64,000 nucleotides of DNA from Methylocaldum marinum (lineage in GTDB: Bacteria > Pseudomonadota > Gammaproteobacteria > Methylococcales > Methylococcaceae): the NCBI RefSeq assembly GCF_003584645.1, contig NZ_AP017928.1, positions 4,850,833 to 4,914,832 of the forward strand. Reading direction: 5' to 3'. Both the position numbers and the translations under genes were made by a program. Position 1 is the stretch's first letter. Every line of letters begins with the position of its first letter. Shown here piece by piece: positions 34,823 to 44,511 of this stretch. The notes below the pieces were generated by a model. The model had not been told where the DNA came from. It saw only the letters and a list, made by a program, of their open reading frames with translations, and did no database searches.

Positions 34823-37800
34823 ATGAAGAACCTGCTCGCTCGATTGATCAAACAGGGCACTCGCCTGAGCGCCACCGCGGACGGCGATTTGAAAATCCAG
34901 ACCGGCAACCGCGCGCTGTCGGACCAGGATAAAGAGGCGCTGAAAGAGCACAAAGCCGCGATCGTGGCGTTTCTGGACGGCGGCAAACTCGCGTGCCTGT
35001 CCTATCCCCAGGAACGCTTATGGTTCCTGGAACAGATGGGCTACGGATTTCAGTACAACCTGCCGGGCATCGGCCATATCGACGGCGCCCTGGACGTTCC
35101 GGCCCTGCAGCGCGCCATCGAGTTCGTCGTGGCCCGCCACGAAAGCCTACGGACGCTGTTCGTCACGCTGGAGGGCATCGCCGCCCAGCATATCCTTCCC
35201 CGCATGGCCATGCCGTTCGAGCAGCTGGACTTGAGCCGGCTGGACGACCGTGAGCGAGGCGAAGCCCGGAGGCGGCATGTCCAGGCGTTCATCGAGCAGC
35301 CGTTCGACCTGGAACGAGGCCCGCTGATCAGGGCGCTTCTGATCGGACTGTCCGACAGCCGCCATGTCCTGGCTTTCTGTATGCACCACATCATTTCCGA
35401 CGGCTGGTCGATGCGGGTGCTGCTGCGCGATCTCTCGGCCGCCTACGACGCCTACCGGCTCGGACGGAAGCCGGACATGCCGCCGCTGAAGCTGCAATAT
35501 TCGGGCTACGCGCTATGGCAGCGGGAAACCCTGACCGACGCCAAGCTCGCCGGGGAACTTGAATACTGGAAAGCCCGGTTGACCGGATACAGCAATCTGG
35601 ACATGCCCCTGGACTACACTCGTCCGGCGCGTCTGAGCGGTGCCGGCGCCATCACCGACTTCGTCGTGAGCCAGGATCTGGCGCAGCGCATCAAGCAAAT
35701 CTGTCGAGCCCGGAATACCACGCCGTTTACCTTGTTTATGGCGGCGGTGTATGTCCTGCTCAGAAAATACAGCGGGCAGACCGACATCTGCATGGGCATG
35801 CCGGTCGCCAACCGCAATCACCCCGACCTGGAGAACATCGTCGGCTTTTTCGTCAATACCCTGGTGATGCGGTTGAATCCGGCGGACGGACCGGACCCGA
35901 GCCTGGACGCATTGCTGGAGAGCGTCCACCGAACGATCGTCGACGGGCAGGACCATCAAAATCTGCCGATCGAGAAAGTCCTGGAGTTTTTGCAGCCGGA
36001 GCGGGACCTGGGGCGGAGTCCGATCTTCCAGGTGCTCATCAATTACACGCCGCTGGGGGCCGGCAAATTCGAGTTCGGCAATTGCACGATCGAGCCCGCC
36101 TTCGAGTTCGAGAGCCGCAGCGCCAAATTCGAGCTGACTTTCACCTACAACGAATTCGAAGACGGCCGTGCCGGCGTTGCCGTCGAATATGCATCGGATT
36201 TGTTTCATTCCGGCACGATCGCCGCGATGTGCGCGAGGCTGGAACGCATCATCGACGCTTTCGCGGCCAGCCCCGAAGCGCCGCTGTCCGCCCTCGAACT
36301 GGTCACCGCCGACGAACGCCGGCAAGTCCTCGAGACCTGGAACCGTACCGAAGCCGCCTACCCGGACGATGCCTGCCTGCACGAGCTGTTCGGAAGACGG
36401 GCGCGGGCAACCGGCAAGCACATCGCCGTCGCGTACGGCGACGAGCGGCTCAGTTACGCCGAACTGGACCGGAAAAGCGATCGGCTCGCCGCATACCTGC
36501 AGAAGCGCGGGGTAACCGCCGACAGTCCGGTCGGCCTGTGCGTGCCCCGTTCCCCGGAACTGATCGTGGCGATCCTCGGAATACTGAAAGCCGGCGGCGC
36601 CTATCTGCCGCTGGATCCGGAGTACCCGGCGCAGCGTCTCGAAGCCATGTTGGCGGATAGCAGCGTACCGCTGGTGCTGACCATGGGGGAGGCGGCTCGG
36701 TCATTGACCCGGCTTGCCCGCCCCGGCGGCTGCGAACTGCTCGAGCTCGATACCCTGGCAGCCGAACTCGCCGCCATCCGCGAACAGCCGCGACCCGTGG
36801 CCGACCCGCAGCGGCTGGCCTATATGATTTATACCTCCGGTTCCACCGGGCAACCCAAGGGCGTGATGGTCGAGCACCGCAGCGTGGTCAATCACAACCG
36901 GGCGGTGATGGCGGCCTATCACCTGGTTGCCGGCGACAAGGTGCTGCAATTTTCGAGCGTTTCTTTCGACATCTTCGTCGAGGAAGTCTTTCCGACTTTG
37001 CTGGTCGGGGCGACGCTGGTGATGATGGACGGCCGGAAATTCACCGATCCCGACTATCTGTGCGAAATCTTGCGCCGGCACGAGGTCACCGTGATCAACC
37101 TGCCGACCGCCTACTGGCAAACGCTGGCGGAGCGGCGCCTGTCCGGTAGCGGTCTGAGGCTGGCCGTGGTCGGCGGCGAAAAGCTGGACAGCGGCGCAGT
37201 CCGAAAATGGCGCCAGGCCAACCCGGCCGTCCGCTTGATCAATACGTACGGTCCGACCGAAACCACCGTCATCTCCACCCTGTTCGAAATCGGCGATGCG
37301 ACCGATTTGAGCCGGCCCATCCCGATCGGTGCGCCGATCGCCAACACCCGCGTCTATATTCTCGACCGCGATCTCAAGCCGGTGCCGGTCGGCATGCCGG
37401 GAGAACTGTATATCGCCGGCACCGGCCTGGCGCGCGGCTACTGGGGCAACCCCGATCTGACTCGGGAAAGATTCCTGGAGAACCCGTTCGAACCGGGCCG
37501 GCGCATGTACCGAACCGGCGATCTGGCGCGCTGGCTGCCGGACGGCACCATCGCCTATCTGGGCAGAGTCGATCATCAGGTCAAAATCCGCGGATTCCGG
37601 GTCGAACTGGGCGAGATCGAGAGTGCGCTGAGCGCGCTGCCGGAAGTGACGAGCGCGGCGGCGGTCGTGGTGACGCCCCGCTCCGGCGGCAGCCGGCTGG
37701 TGGCCTATTACACGAGCGAGGAGACCGCCGTCGACGGTGAGCTCCTGCGCGAGCAACTGCGCAAGCGCCTGCCCGATTACATGCTGCCGGCCGGGATCTT

Positions 37801-39838
37801 CCGCCTGGAGGCCATGCCGCTGACGCCCGGCGGCAAGATCGACCGCAAGCGGCTGGAGCAAAAACCGGTGGAACTCGATGCCGGCAATCACTATGCCGCA
37901 CCGCAAACCCCGGTCGAACAGCAGCTGGCCCGCATCTGGGAGGAGGTGCTCGGCCGCGAGCGCGTCGGCCTCAACGACAATTTTTTCGAAATCGGCGGCC
38001 ATTCGCTGCTGTCGGTGCAGTTGGCGAACAAAGTCAATCAGCTCCTGCCGTCCGCGTCGATCAGCGTGGTGGATATCATCCGGTATCCGACCGTGCGGGA
38101 ACTCGCCGGACGCATCGACAGCGGCGGCGGCAAGCCGGCCGGATCGCCCTATGTCGCCGGCCTGCGCGACAGCGTGCCCGCTTTCATCATTCCGGGCATG
38201 CCGGGATTGGCCGACGGCTACCACCAGTTGGCGACCGTCATCGGCGAGTGCGGTCCGGTGTACGGCCTGCAGATGAAAGGCTACGGCGGCAGCGAACCGG
38301 CCCGGTCGGTGGAGGACATGGCGGCTCACAATATCGCGCTGATTCGAGACATCAAGCCGGGCGGGTCGATCAGGCTCTACGCCCACAGCTACGGCGGAAC
38401 CGTGGTCTACGAAATGCTCAGGCAACTGCGGGATACCGAGATCCGGGTCGACGACGTGGTGCTGATAGACTGCGGCATCATCCGCCGCCTGGGGCAAATC
38501 GACGTTCCTTCGGTCACCGTCTTTTGCAAGGCGATCTTCGAGAATGCGGGCATCGATCCCGCCGCCCACGAGAAGTCCATCGTAGCCATCTTGGCGAACA
38601 CGCCGTATCCGGCCTGGAAGACCCAACTGGCGGAACTGCTGCACAAGGTCATGGGGATCGCGCCGGACTATTTTCTGGATTTATGGAACGTGGTCGAGAC
38701 CTCCCTGTCGGTCGATTACCGCTATCCGCACGGCAGGCTGCCGTACCGGCCGACGCTGGTCATCGCCGAGGAGAGCCAAAGCTGGCTCAAGCCGAACTGC
38801 TGGGACGATTACTACGACAGCGTACGGGTCGTCCACGCCCGCGGCGCGCACATGTCGGTCATCACCGAACCCTATTGCTCGGAGTGGGTGAATCGGCTGA
38901 GGTCAGGGCCGGGCGGCGAGGGCGCCGCAACGCGGCAATCCGGTGTCTCTCCGGGGCAGACTTTGTTCAGTATCCGGGATCTGGAAAAGAAGTACCGAAA
39001 AGTCACCGCGGTCGACGGCATCAGCTTCGATATCAGGGCGGGGGCGTGTTTCGGCCTGCTGGGACCGAACGGGGCCGGCAAAACCACGACCGTGGAAATG
39101 CTGGAAGGCATCATTCGGCCGACTTCGGGCAGCATCCATTTTTGCGGCCGACCGCTGGATGCCGAATATCGGAAACGCATCGGCATTCAGTTCCAGCAGA
39201 CCGCTTTGCAGAACCACCTGACCGTCCGGGAAACCCTGCAATTGTTCCGCAGCCTGTATCGGACCGGCCCGGCACCGGATGCGCTGATTGCCGCCTGCTC
39301 GCTGCAAGAATTCGCGGACCGGGACAGCGGAAAGCTTTCCGGGGGCCAGCGGCAGCGATTGCTGCTGGCCATCGCCCTGGTCAACGATCCCGACGTCGTG
39401 TTCCTGGACGAGCCGACCACCGGCCTGGACCCCCAGGCTCGCCGCCATTTCTGGGAATTGATCGGCGAAATCAAGAAACGTGGCAAGACCATCGTGCTGA
39501 CCACCCACTACATGGAAGAGGCTGAACAGCTCTGCGACGAAATCGCGATCATGGATCATGGCCGCATCCTGGTGCAGGACGCGCCGGCGGCCTTGATGCG
39601 CCGGCATTTCGACGGCATCGCGATCCGTCTGCCGGCGGGCAGCGGCCTGGCCGAAAGGAGCGAATTTCCTTACCCGGTCACTAAGGTCGGCGACACGCTG
39701 GAGTTCGTTACGCCGGACGTCGAACAAGCGATCGGGCATCTGCTGCAGCACCAGGTGCCGTTCGAAGGACTGCAGGTCGCCGCTCCCAACCTCGAAGACC
39801 TATACCTGAAACTCACCGGCCATTCGCTGCGAGCCTAA
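34823..39838 (+). CDS. NRPS (docking-C-A-PCP-TE) fused to an ABC transporter ATPase
   Basis: A protein of 1671 residues in one uninterrupted frame. It has a TubC-like docking domain (1-55), a condensation domain (56-480, HHIISDG at 188-194), an adenylation domain (505-1010, YTSGSTGQPKG) and a PCP (S1061 in IGGHSLL). The thioesterase spans ~1117-1360, with a likely triad S1189 in AHSYGG, D1216 and H1343. A full ABC ATPase follows at ~1380-1671: Walker A GPNGAGKTT (1414-1422), Q-loop FQQT (Q1459), LSGGQ (1505-1509), Walker B VVFLDE (1525-1530) and H-loop H1562. The ATPase resembles DrrA/ABC-2 NBDs, and its permease begins two bases after the stop codon. By-eye A-domain positions are D-I-E-A-A-V-T-V-I-K. 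I know of no described NRPS ending in an exporter ATPase. Confidence 0.92.
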   Translation: MKNLLARLIKQGTRLSATADGDLKIQTGNRALSDQDKEALKEHKAAIVAFLDGGKLACLSYPQERLWFLEQMGYGFQYNLPGIGHIDGALDVPALQRAIEFVVARHESLRTLFVTLEGIAAQHILPRMAMPFEQLDLSRLDDRERGEARRRHVQAFIEQPFDLERGPLIRALLIGLSDSRHVLAFCMHHIISDGWSMRVLLRDLSAAYDAYRLGRKPDMPPLKLQYSGYALWQRETLTDAKLAGELEYWKARLTGYSNLDMPLDYTRPARLSGAGAITDFVVSQDLAQRIKQICRARNTTPFTLFMAAVYVLLRKYSGQTDICMGMPVANRNHPDLENIVGFFVNTLVMRLNPADGPDPSLDALLESVHRTIVDGQDHQNLPIEKVLEFLQPERDLGRSPIFQVLINYTPLGAGKFEFGNCTIEPAFEFESRSAKFELTFTYNEFEDGRAGVAVEYASDLFHSGTIAAMCARLERIIDAFAASPEAPLSALELVTADERRQVLETWNRTEAAYPDDACLHELFGRRARATGKHIAVAYGDERLSYAELDRKSDRLAAYLQKRGVTADSPVGLCVPRSPELIVAILGILKAGGAYLPLDPEYPAQRLEAMLADSSVPLVLTMGEAARSLTRLARPGGCELLELDTLAAELAAIREQPRPVADPQRLAYMIYTSGSTGQPKGVMVEHRSVVNHNRAVMAAYHLVAGDKVLQFSSVSFDIFVEEVFPTLLVGATLVMMDGRKFTDPDYLCEILRRHEVTVINLPTAYWQTLAERRLSGSGLRLAVVGGEKLDSGAVRKWRQANPAVRLINTYGPTETTVISTLFEIGDATDLSRPIPIGAPIANTRVYILDRDLKPVPVGMPGELYIAGTGLARGYWGNPDLTRERFLENPFEPGRRMYRTGDLARWLPDGTIAYLGRVDHQVKIRGFRVELGEIESALSALPEVTSAAAVVVTPRSGGSRLVAYYTSEETAVDGELLREQLRKRLPDYMLPAGIFRLEAMPLTPGGKIDRKRLEQKPVELDAGNHYAAPQTPVEQQLARIWEEVLGRERVGLNDNFFEIGGHSLLSVQLANKVNQLLPSASISVVDIIRYPTVRELAGRIDSGGGKPAGSPYVAGLRDSVPAFIIPGMPGLADGYHQLATVIGECGPVYGLQMKGYGGSEPARSVEDMAAHNIALIRDIKPGGSIRLYAHSYGGTVVYEMLRQLRDTEIRVDDVVLIDCGIIRRLGQIDVPSVTVFCKAIFENAGIDPAAHEKSIVAILANTPYPAWKTQLAELLHKVMGIAPDYFLDLWNVVETSLSVDYRYPHGRLPYRPTLVIAEESQSWLKPNCWDDYYDSVRVVHARGAHMSVITEPYCSEWVNRLRSGPGGEGAATRQSGVSPGQTLFSIRDLEKKYRKVTAVDGISFDIRAGACFGLLGPNGAGKTTTVEMLEGIIRPTSGSIHFCGRPLDAEYRKRIGIQFQQTALQNHLTVRETLQLFRSLYRTGPAPDALIAACSLQEFADRDSGKLSGGQRQRLLLAIALVNDPDVVFLDEPTTGLDPQARRHFWELIGEIKKRGKTIVLTTHYMEEAEQLCDEIAIMDHGRILVQDAPAALMRRHFDGIAIRLPAGSGLAERSEFPYPVTKVGDTLEFVTPDVEQAIGHLLQHQVPFEGLQVAAPNLEDLYLKLTGHSLRA

Positions 39839-39840
39839 CC

Positions 39841-40851
39841 ATGCGTCACTTCTTCGCGATACTGAGAGCGCGCAATCTCGAACTGATCCGCGACCATGCC
39901 ACCTGGATCTGGAACATCGTATTTCCGATGTTGCTGGTGCTGGCCATCGCAACCCTGTTCAACGACGAGGACAGCGCCATTTTCCAGGTCGGGGTGGTCG
40001 ACGACAGCCCCGGGCAACTGGCGGACCTCAAGCAGATCGAGCATATCCAGTTCGTCGAATACAGGGATCTGGACATCGCGCTGCAGAAGCTTCGTCACCA
40101 TCAGCTGGATATGGTTCTGCAAGGCGGCACCGCGCCGGGCTACTGGCTGAACGACACCTCGCCCAAAGGCTACCTGCTCGAAAAGGTCGTGGCGGGCGTC
40201 CGGCAGGGCGCGAATGCGCTGACCCGGAATGCCGTCAGCGGCCGGGAGATCCGCTACCTGGACTGGGTGCTTCCCGGCGTCATCGGCATCAACCTCATGC
40301 ACAGCGGCTTGTTCGGAGTCGGCTACGTCATCGTCCGCTACCGCAAGAACGGCGTGCTCAAGCGTTTGCAAGCCACGCCGCTCGGCGCTTTCGAATTCCT
40401 GAGCGCCCAGGTGGTCTCGCGTCTCGGCATGCTGCTGATCGTGACGGTCGCGCAATTCGCCGCGATGAACCTGATTTTCGATTTTTTCACGGAGGGCTCT
40501 TGCTGGCTTCTGCTGTTGATCGCAGCCCTGGGGGCCATGGCGATGATCAGCCTGGGCCTGTTGATGGCGAGTCGTACCAGCAGCGAAGAATTGGCCGGCG
40601 GACTGCTGAACCTCTTGACCTGGCCCATGGTATTCCTGTCCGGCGTCTGGTTTTCCCTGGAAGGCGCGCCGGCAGTGGTGCAGAAACTGGCCCTGATCTT
40701 TCCGCTGACCCACACCATAACCGCGGCCCGCAACGTCATGCTGGACGGCGCCGGTCTCGCTCAGATCGCGCCGGAAATCGCGGCCTTGTGCACGATGACG
40801 CTGGCGTTTTTGCTGATCGCCTCGTTCCGCTTCAAATGGGGAGAAGACTGA
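39841..40851 (+). CDS. ABC-2 type transporter permease
   Basis: A protein of 336 residues. One N-terminal transmembrane helix (about 24-44), a soluble periplasmic loop (VGVVDDSPGQLADL...), then five helices ending near LLIASFRF give the standard ABC-2 permease layout. It starts 2 bases after the NRPS-ABC stop, so it almost certainly pairs with the fused ATPase domain, as a homodimer or pseudo-homodimer. The likely cargo is the lipopeptide released by the adjacent thioesterase. Confidence 0.9.
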   Translation: MRHFFAILRARNLELIRDHATWIWNIVFPMLLVLAIATLFNDEDSAIFQVGVVDDSPGQLADLKQIEHIQFVEYRDLDIALQKLRHHQLDMVLQGGTAPGYWLNDTSPKGYLLEKVVAGVRQGANALTRNAVSGREIRYLDWVLPGVIGINLMHSGLFGVGYVIVRYRKNGVLKRLQATPLGAFEFLSAQVVSRLGMLLIVTVAQFAAMNLIFDFFTEGSCWLLLLIAALGAMAMISLGLLMASRTSSEELAGGLLNLLTWPMVFLSGVWFSLEGAPAVVQKLALIFPLTHTITAARNVMLDGAGLAQIAPEIAALCTMTLAFLLIASFRFKWGED

Positions 40852-40897
40852 TGGAAGCAGGTTTCGCCCCGCCTATTACTATCATGAGGAGATTCTG

Positions 40898-41734
40898 ATG
40901 GATCGACGAAGTTTCACCAAGCTGGCGTGCCTGGGCGGCTGCCTGGCGTCGTTCAAGGCCGTCGCCGAGTCGCCGGCCCTCCGGGAGGCCCGAAGAAAGC
41001 AAAGCCTGGAAGTGTCGCGCAAGGCGCACGAAGCCATCATGTCCTCGGAAGGCCTGAAGATGACCGGCAGCGAACGGATCGCGATGCTGATGTATCCGGG
41101 GTTTACCGCGCTGGATCTGGTCGGGCCGCAGTACATGCTGGCATCGATGATGGGCGCCGGGATTTACCTGATTTCTTCGACCAACGACCTCAACCCCGTA
41201 AAGAGCGATACCGGTCTCGCCGTCGTGCCGACCCACACCTGGGACGACTGCCCGGAGTCCCTGGACATGCTGTTCGTGCCGGGCAGCGCGCTTGGCGTGC
41301 TGGAAGCGATGCGGGATGCCAAATTCATCGGATTCATCAAGGCCAAGGCCGCCGTTTCGAAGTACGTGACCAGCGTCTGCACCGGCAGCCTGCTGCTCGG
41401 CAAGGCCGGGCTGCTGAAAGGCAAGAAGGCCACCTCGCACTGGGTCACCCTGGACTTGCTGCCGAAATTCGGCGCGACGCCGGTCAAGGAGCGGGTGGTC
41501 TGGGACGGTAATGTGATTACCGGCGGCGGCGTCACCGCCGGCATCGATTTCGGCCTGCAGATCATCGCCGCGCTGCGGGGCAGGGTCTACGCCGAAACCA
41601 TCCAGCTTCAGGCGGAATACGATCCCCATCCGCCGTATGACTCGGGTTCGCCCGAAAAGGCCGACGTTCTGGTCAGAGACAGTCTCAGAGGCATGTTCGA
41701 ACCCCTGCACGTCGATCTCGAACTGGAAATCTAA
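40898..41734 (+). CDS. Tat-signal DJ-1/PfpI protein, isonitrile hydratase (InhA)-like
   Basis: A protein of 278 residues with a twin-arginine signal (RRSFTKLACLGGCLASF at the N-terminus) and a DJ-1/PfpI domain from about 58. The Pseudomonas isonitrile hydratase InhA uses an Asp and a nucleophilic Cys-Thr. Here the equivalents are D73 (MYPGFTALDLVGP) and C161-T162 (VTSVCTGSLLLGKAGLLKGKKATSHW). InhA itself is cytoplasmic, so a Tat-exported version is unusual. Inside an isonitrile-forming operon it could protect the periplasm or hydrate the isocyano group for uptake or turnover. Other DJ-1 activities cannot be excluded. Confidence 0.8.
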   Translation: MDRRSFTKLACLGGCLASFKAVAESPALREARRKQSLEVSRKAHEAIMSSEGLKMTGSERIAMLMYPGFTALDLVGPQYMLASMMGAGIYLISSTNDLNPVKSDTGLAVVPTHTWDDCPESLDMLFVPGSALGVLEAMRDAKFIGFIKAKAAVSKYVTSVCTGSLLLGKAGLLKGKKATSHWVTLDLLPKFGATPVKERVVWDGNVITGGGVTAGIDFGLQIIAALRGRVYAETIQLQAEYDPHPPYDSGSPEKADVLVRDSLRGMFEPLHVDLELEI

Positions 41735-41784
41735 CCACACCCGATACACTCGGTCCGGCCGTCGGCCGAGCCCGGAGCGCATGC

Positions 41785-44511
41785 ATGGAAAACTTCTTGT
41801 TGAAAGTGGGCCGGTTCTTTTTCGACCTGCCCGACCGTATTCTCCGCTTCAAATGGCCGATCCTGATCGCGCTGATCGGCGCGTCGGCGGTGATGGTGCT
41901 GGGCGCGCTCACCCGCCTGCACGTCAATACCTCGGCGAACAGCTTTCTCGCACCCGATGATCCGGCCATGGTGGCCTTGGACAACTTCCGGGCCCAGTTC
42001 GGCGGCGACGATACCGTGGTTCTGGTCTACCGGGCCAGGAACGGCGACGTGTTCTCCGGGGAGGCGTTAACGGCGGTCCAGGCGCTGACCGAAGATTTGC
42101 TGAACTGGCAGGATCTCGAACCGGGCGGCTACACCGATGCCAACGGGCGCCCCGTCGACCTAACGGAGCTGAAGCACATTCGAGATGTCCGTTCGCTGAG
42201 CAACATCCGCGTTCAATCCGCGCAAGGCGATACCCTGCGTTCGGAGCGGCTGCTGCCCAGGCACATACCCGAGACGCCGGCCGCTCTGTCCGAAATCAAG
42301 GCCAAGGCCATGGCCAAGGACTACTATCGCCTGGCCTATTTTTCCAACGATGGCCAGTATGGCGCCGTCGTGATCAAGACCGATTTCGGCGTCATTCCGG
42401 AAGACGGCTATGTTCCTGCAGTCGACGGCTCGGAGGTGTCGCTGGATGACAGCCTGGCCTTGCCGGGCGCGGCGGACCCGGGCTATGACGCCGATGCGGA
42501 CTTGGGCAAGGTGGTCTACAAGAAAACCACCAACGGCGAATATGCCCGTTTCGTGAAAAGCCTGAAAAGTGTCTACGCCAAGTATGACGGCACTTTGGAC
42601 TTCTACCCCGTCGGCTATCCGCCGCTGATGGAATTCGTCCAGAAAGTGCTGAATCAGGCCGTCGGATTGAATATCGGCATGGTGTTGATCAACGTCGTGC
42701 TGTTGTGGTTGCTGTTCCGCTCCTTCAGCGCCGTGCTCTGGCCGATGGTGACCATTATCCTCAGCATCGTCTGGGTGTGCGGCGCCGCCGCCTGGTCGGG
42801 AACCCAGGTCTCGACCATGATCACCTTGGCCCTGATGCTGGTGTTCGTGTGCGGAATCGCCGATTGCGTGCACGTGATGAACGCCTACCTGCTGCATCGC
42901 CGCGCCGGCCTCGCTCACCGGTCCGCGCTGTCCACGGCTTACGGCGAAACCGGGCTGCCGATGTTCGTCACCAGCGTGACCAATATGGTCGGCACCTGCG
43001 CGCTGGTGCTTTCGGATCTATTGCCGATCCGGGTATTCGCGGTCTTGTCGACCCTGGGCGTGGGCATGGCCTATCTGTTCACGCTGGTCCTGCTGCCCAT
43101 CCTGCTGGACATCTGGCATCCCGTCAAAGCCCATGCGCCAACCCGTAGCGGCCGGCTGGACCGGCTGGCCGCCGGCTGGCGCGGCCTGTCCGTCGCCGTC
43201 AAACTGCCCCTGGCCATCGGCTATTGCGGATTGCTGATCGTTCTGGGCGGACCTGAGCTGGGCGGCTTCATCGCGACGATTTCGCTGATGACCTATTTCA
43301 CGGTGGCCGCCCAGACCCGGCTGTTCGAAGGGCTTCCCGGCCTGGCCGCCCGCCATTCGTTCAAGATTCTCGTGATTTTCGCCGTGGTGTTCGCCGCCTG
43401 CCTGTACGGCAAGAGCCAGGTGCGGGTCGATTCCAGCCTGGTCGAACTGACCCGCGAGGGAAGCGACATCCGGGTCGCTTACGAAACCGCCGACCGGCAC
43501 ATGGCCGGTACCCAGACCATGGAGATCATGATCGATACCGGTGCCAGCGAGGGCATTCTGAATCCGGCCCTGCTGGCCCGAATGGATACCTTGCAGCGCA
43601 GGGTTCTGGCCCGGTATCCGGAGGAAATCAGCCGGACCTTCTCGCTGGCCGACATCGTCAAGGAGACTAACCAGCTAATGCACGGCGACGATCCGGCCTA
43701 TTTCAGCATTCCGGACTCGCAAATACTGATTTCGCAGCTGCTGTATCTCTACAACAGCGCGAATCCCAGCGATCGGCGCAGCCTGGTATCCGACGATTAC
43801 AGCCAATCGCACATCGCGCTCAATGTCTACAGTGCCGGCTCCTACCAATACAAGCGGTTTTTCGCCGAACTGGGCGCTGAAATCGACCGGACCTTCGCCG
43901 ACCTGAAAGCGGAACTTCCGGATCTGAAAGTGACCCTGACCGGCTCGGTGCCGTTGATGATGCGTACCCAGGACATCATCGCCACCTCGCAGTACGGCAG
44001 TTTCATGCTGGCCCTGGCGGTGATCAGCGCGATCATGGTGCTGACCCTGGGGTCGTTACAGGCGGGGCTGCTGGCGATCATCCCGAATCTGATCCCGTCG
44101 CTGTTCACCTACGGTCTGCTGGGCCTCCTGGGCATACCGCTCGACACCGACACCTTGCTGCTGGCGCCGGTGATCATCGGGCTTTCGGTGGACGACACGA
44201 CGCATTTCATCACTCATTACCGCATGGCACTGGTCAAGACCCGCGATATGACCGAAGCCCTGAGAGGCACCATCGTCGAAGTCGGGCCGGCGGTGGTGTC
44301 CACCGGGATGGTGTTGGGTCTCGGGTTCGGCATTCTGAGTTTTTCCGACTACCTGGGCACGGCGAAAATGGGCTTTTTCGGCGCCCTGTCGATATTCGTC
44401 GGCGTGTTGTGCGAACTCTTCCTGCTGCCCGCCTTGTTGCTGATTTTCAAGCCTAAATTCGGCTTGAAGGACCTTGCCGCCACTTTCGACTTGCAGAGGC
44501 AATCCGTATGA
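41785..44511 (+). CDS. RND superfamily exporter (MMPL-type)
   Basis: A protein of 908 residues with one N-terminal transmembrane helix, a large periplasmic domain (NTSANSFLAPDDPAM...FGGDDTVVLVY), five further helices around 290-430, a second periplasmic domain and a second set of helices near the C-terminus. It is of the HpnN/MMPL group of lipid and hydrophobic-compound exporters. The SVDDTTHFITHYR segment corresponds to the proton-relay region. The following two genes overlap by 4 bases each, and the three form a recognised exporter trio. Confidence 0.9.
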   Translation: MENFLLKVGRFFFDLPDRILRFKWPILIALIGASAVMVLGALTRLHVNTSANSFLAPDDPAMVALDNFRAQFGGDDTVVLVYRARNGDVFSGEALTAVQALTEDLLNWQDLEPGGYTDANGRPVDLTELKHIRDVRSLSNIRVQSAQGDTLRSERLLPRHIPETPAALSEIKAKAMAKDYYRLAYFSNDGQYGAVVIKTDFGVIPEDGYVPAVDGSEVSLDDSLALPGAADPGYDADADLGKVVYKKTTNGEYARFVKSLKSVYAKYDGTLDFYPVGYPPLMEFVQKVLNQAVGLNIGMVLINVVLLWLLFRSFSAVLWPMVTIILSIVWVCGAAAWSGTQVSTMITLALMLVFVCGIADCVHVMNAYLLHRRAGLAHRSALSTAYGETGLPMFVTSVTNMVGTCALVLSDLLPIRVFAVLSTLGVGMAYLFTLVLLPILLDIWHPVKAHAPTRSGRLDRLAAGWRGLSVAVKLPLAIGYCGLLIVLGGPELGGFIATISLMTYFTVAAQTRLFEGLPGLAARHSFKILVIFAVVFAACLYGKSQVRVDSSLVELTREGSDIRVAYETADRHMAGTQTMEIMIDTGASEGILNPALLARMDTLQRRVLARYPEEISRTFSLADIVKETNQLMHGDDPAYFSIPDSQILISQLLYLYNSANPSDRRSLVSDDYSQSHIALNVYSAGSYQYKRFFAELGAEIDRTFADLKAELPDLKVTLTGSVPLMMRTQDIIATSQYGSFMLALAVISAIMVLTLGSLQAGLLAIIPNLIPSLFTYGLLGLLGIPLDTDTLLLAPVIIGLSVDDTTHFITHYRMALVKTRDMTEALRGTIVEVGPAVVSTGMVLGLGFGILSFSDYLGTAKMGFFGALSIFVGVLCELFLLPALLLIFKPKFGLKDLAATFDLQRQSV

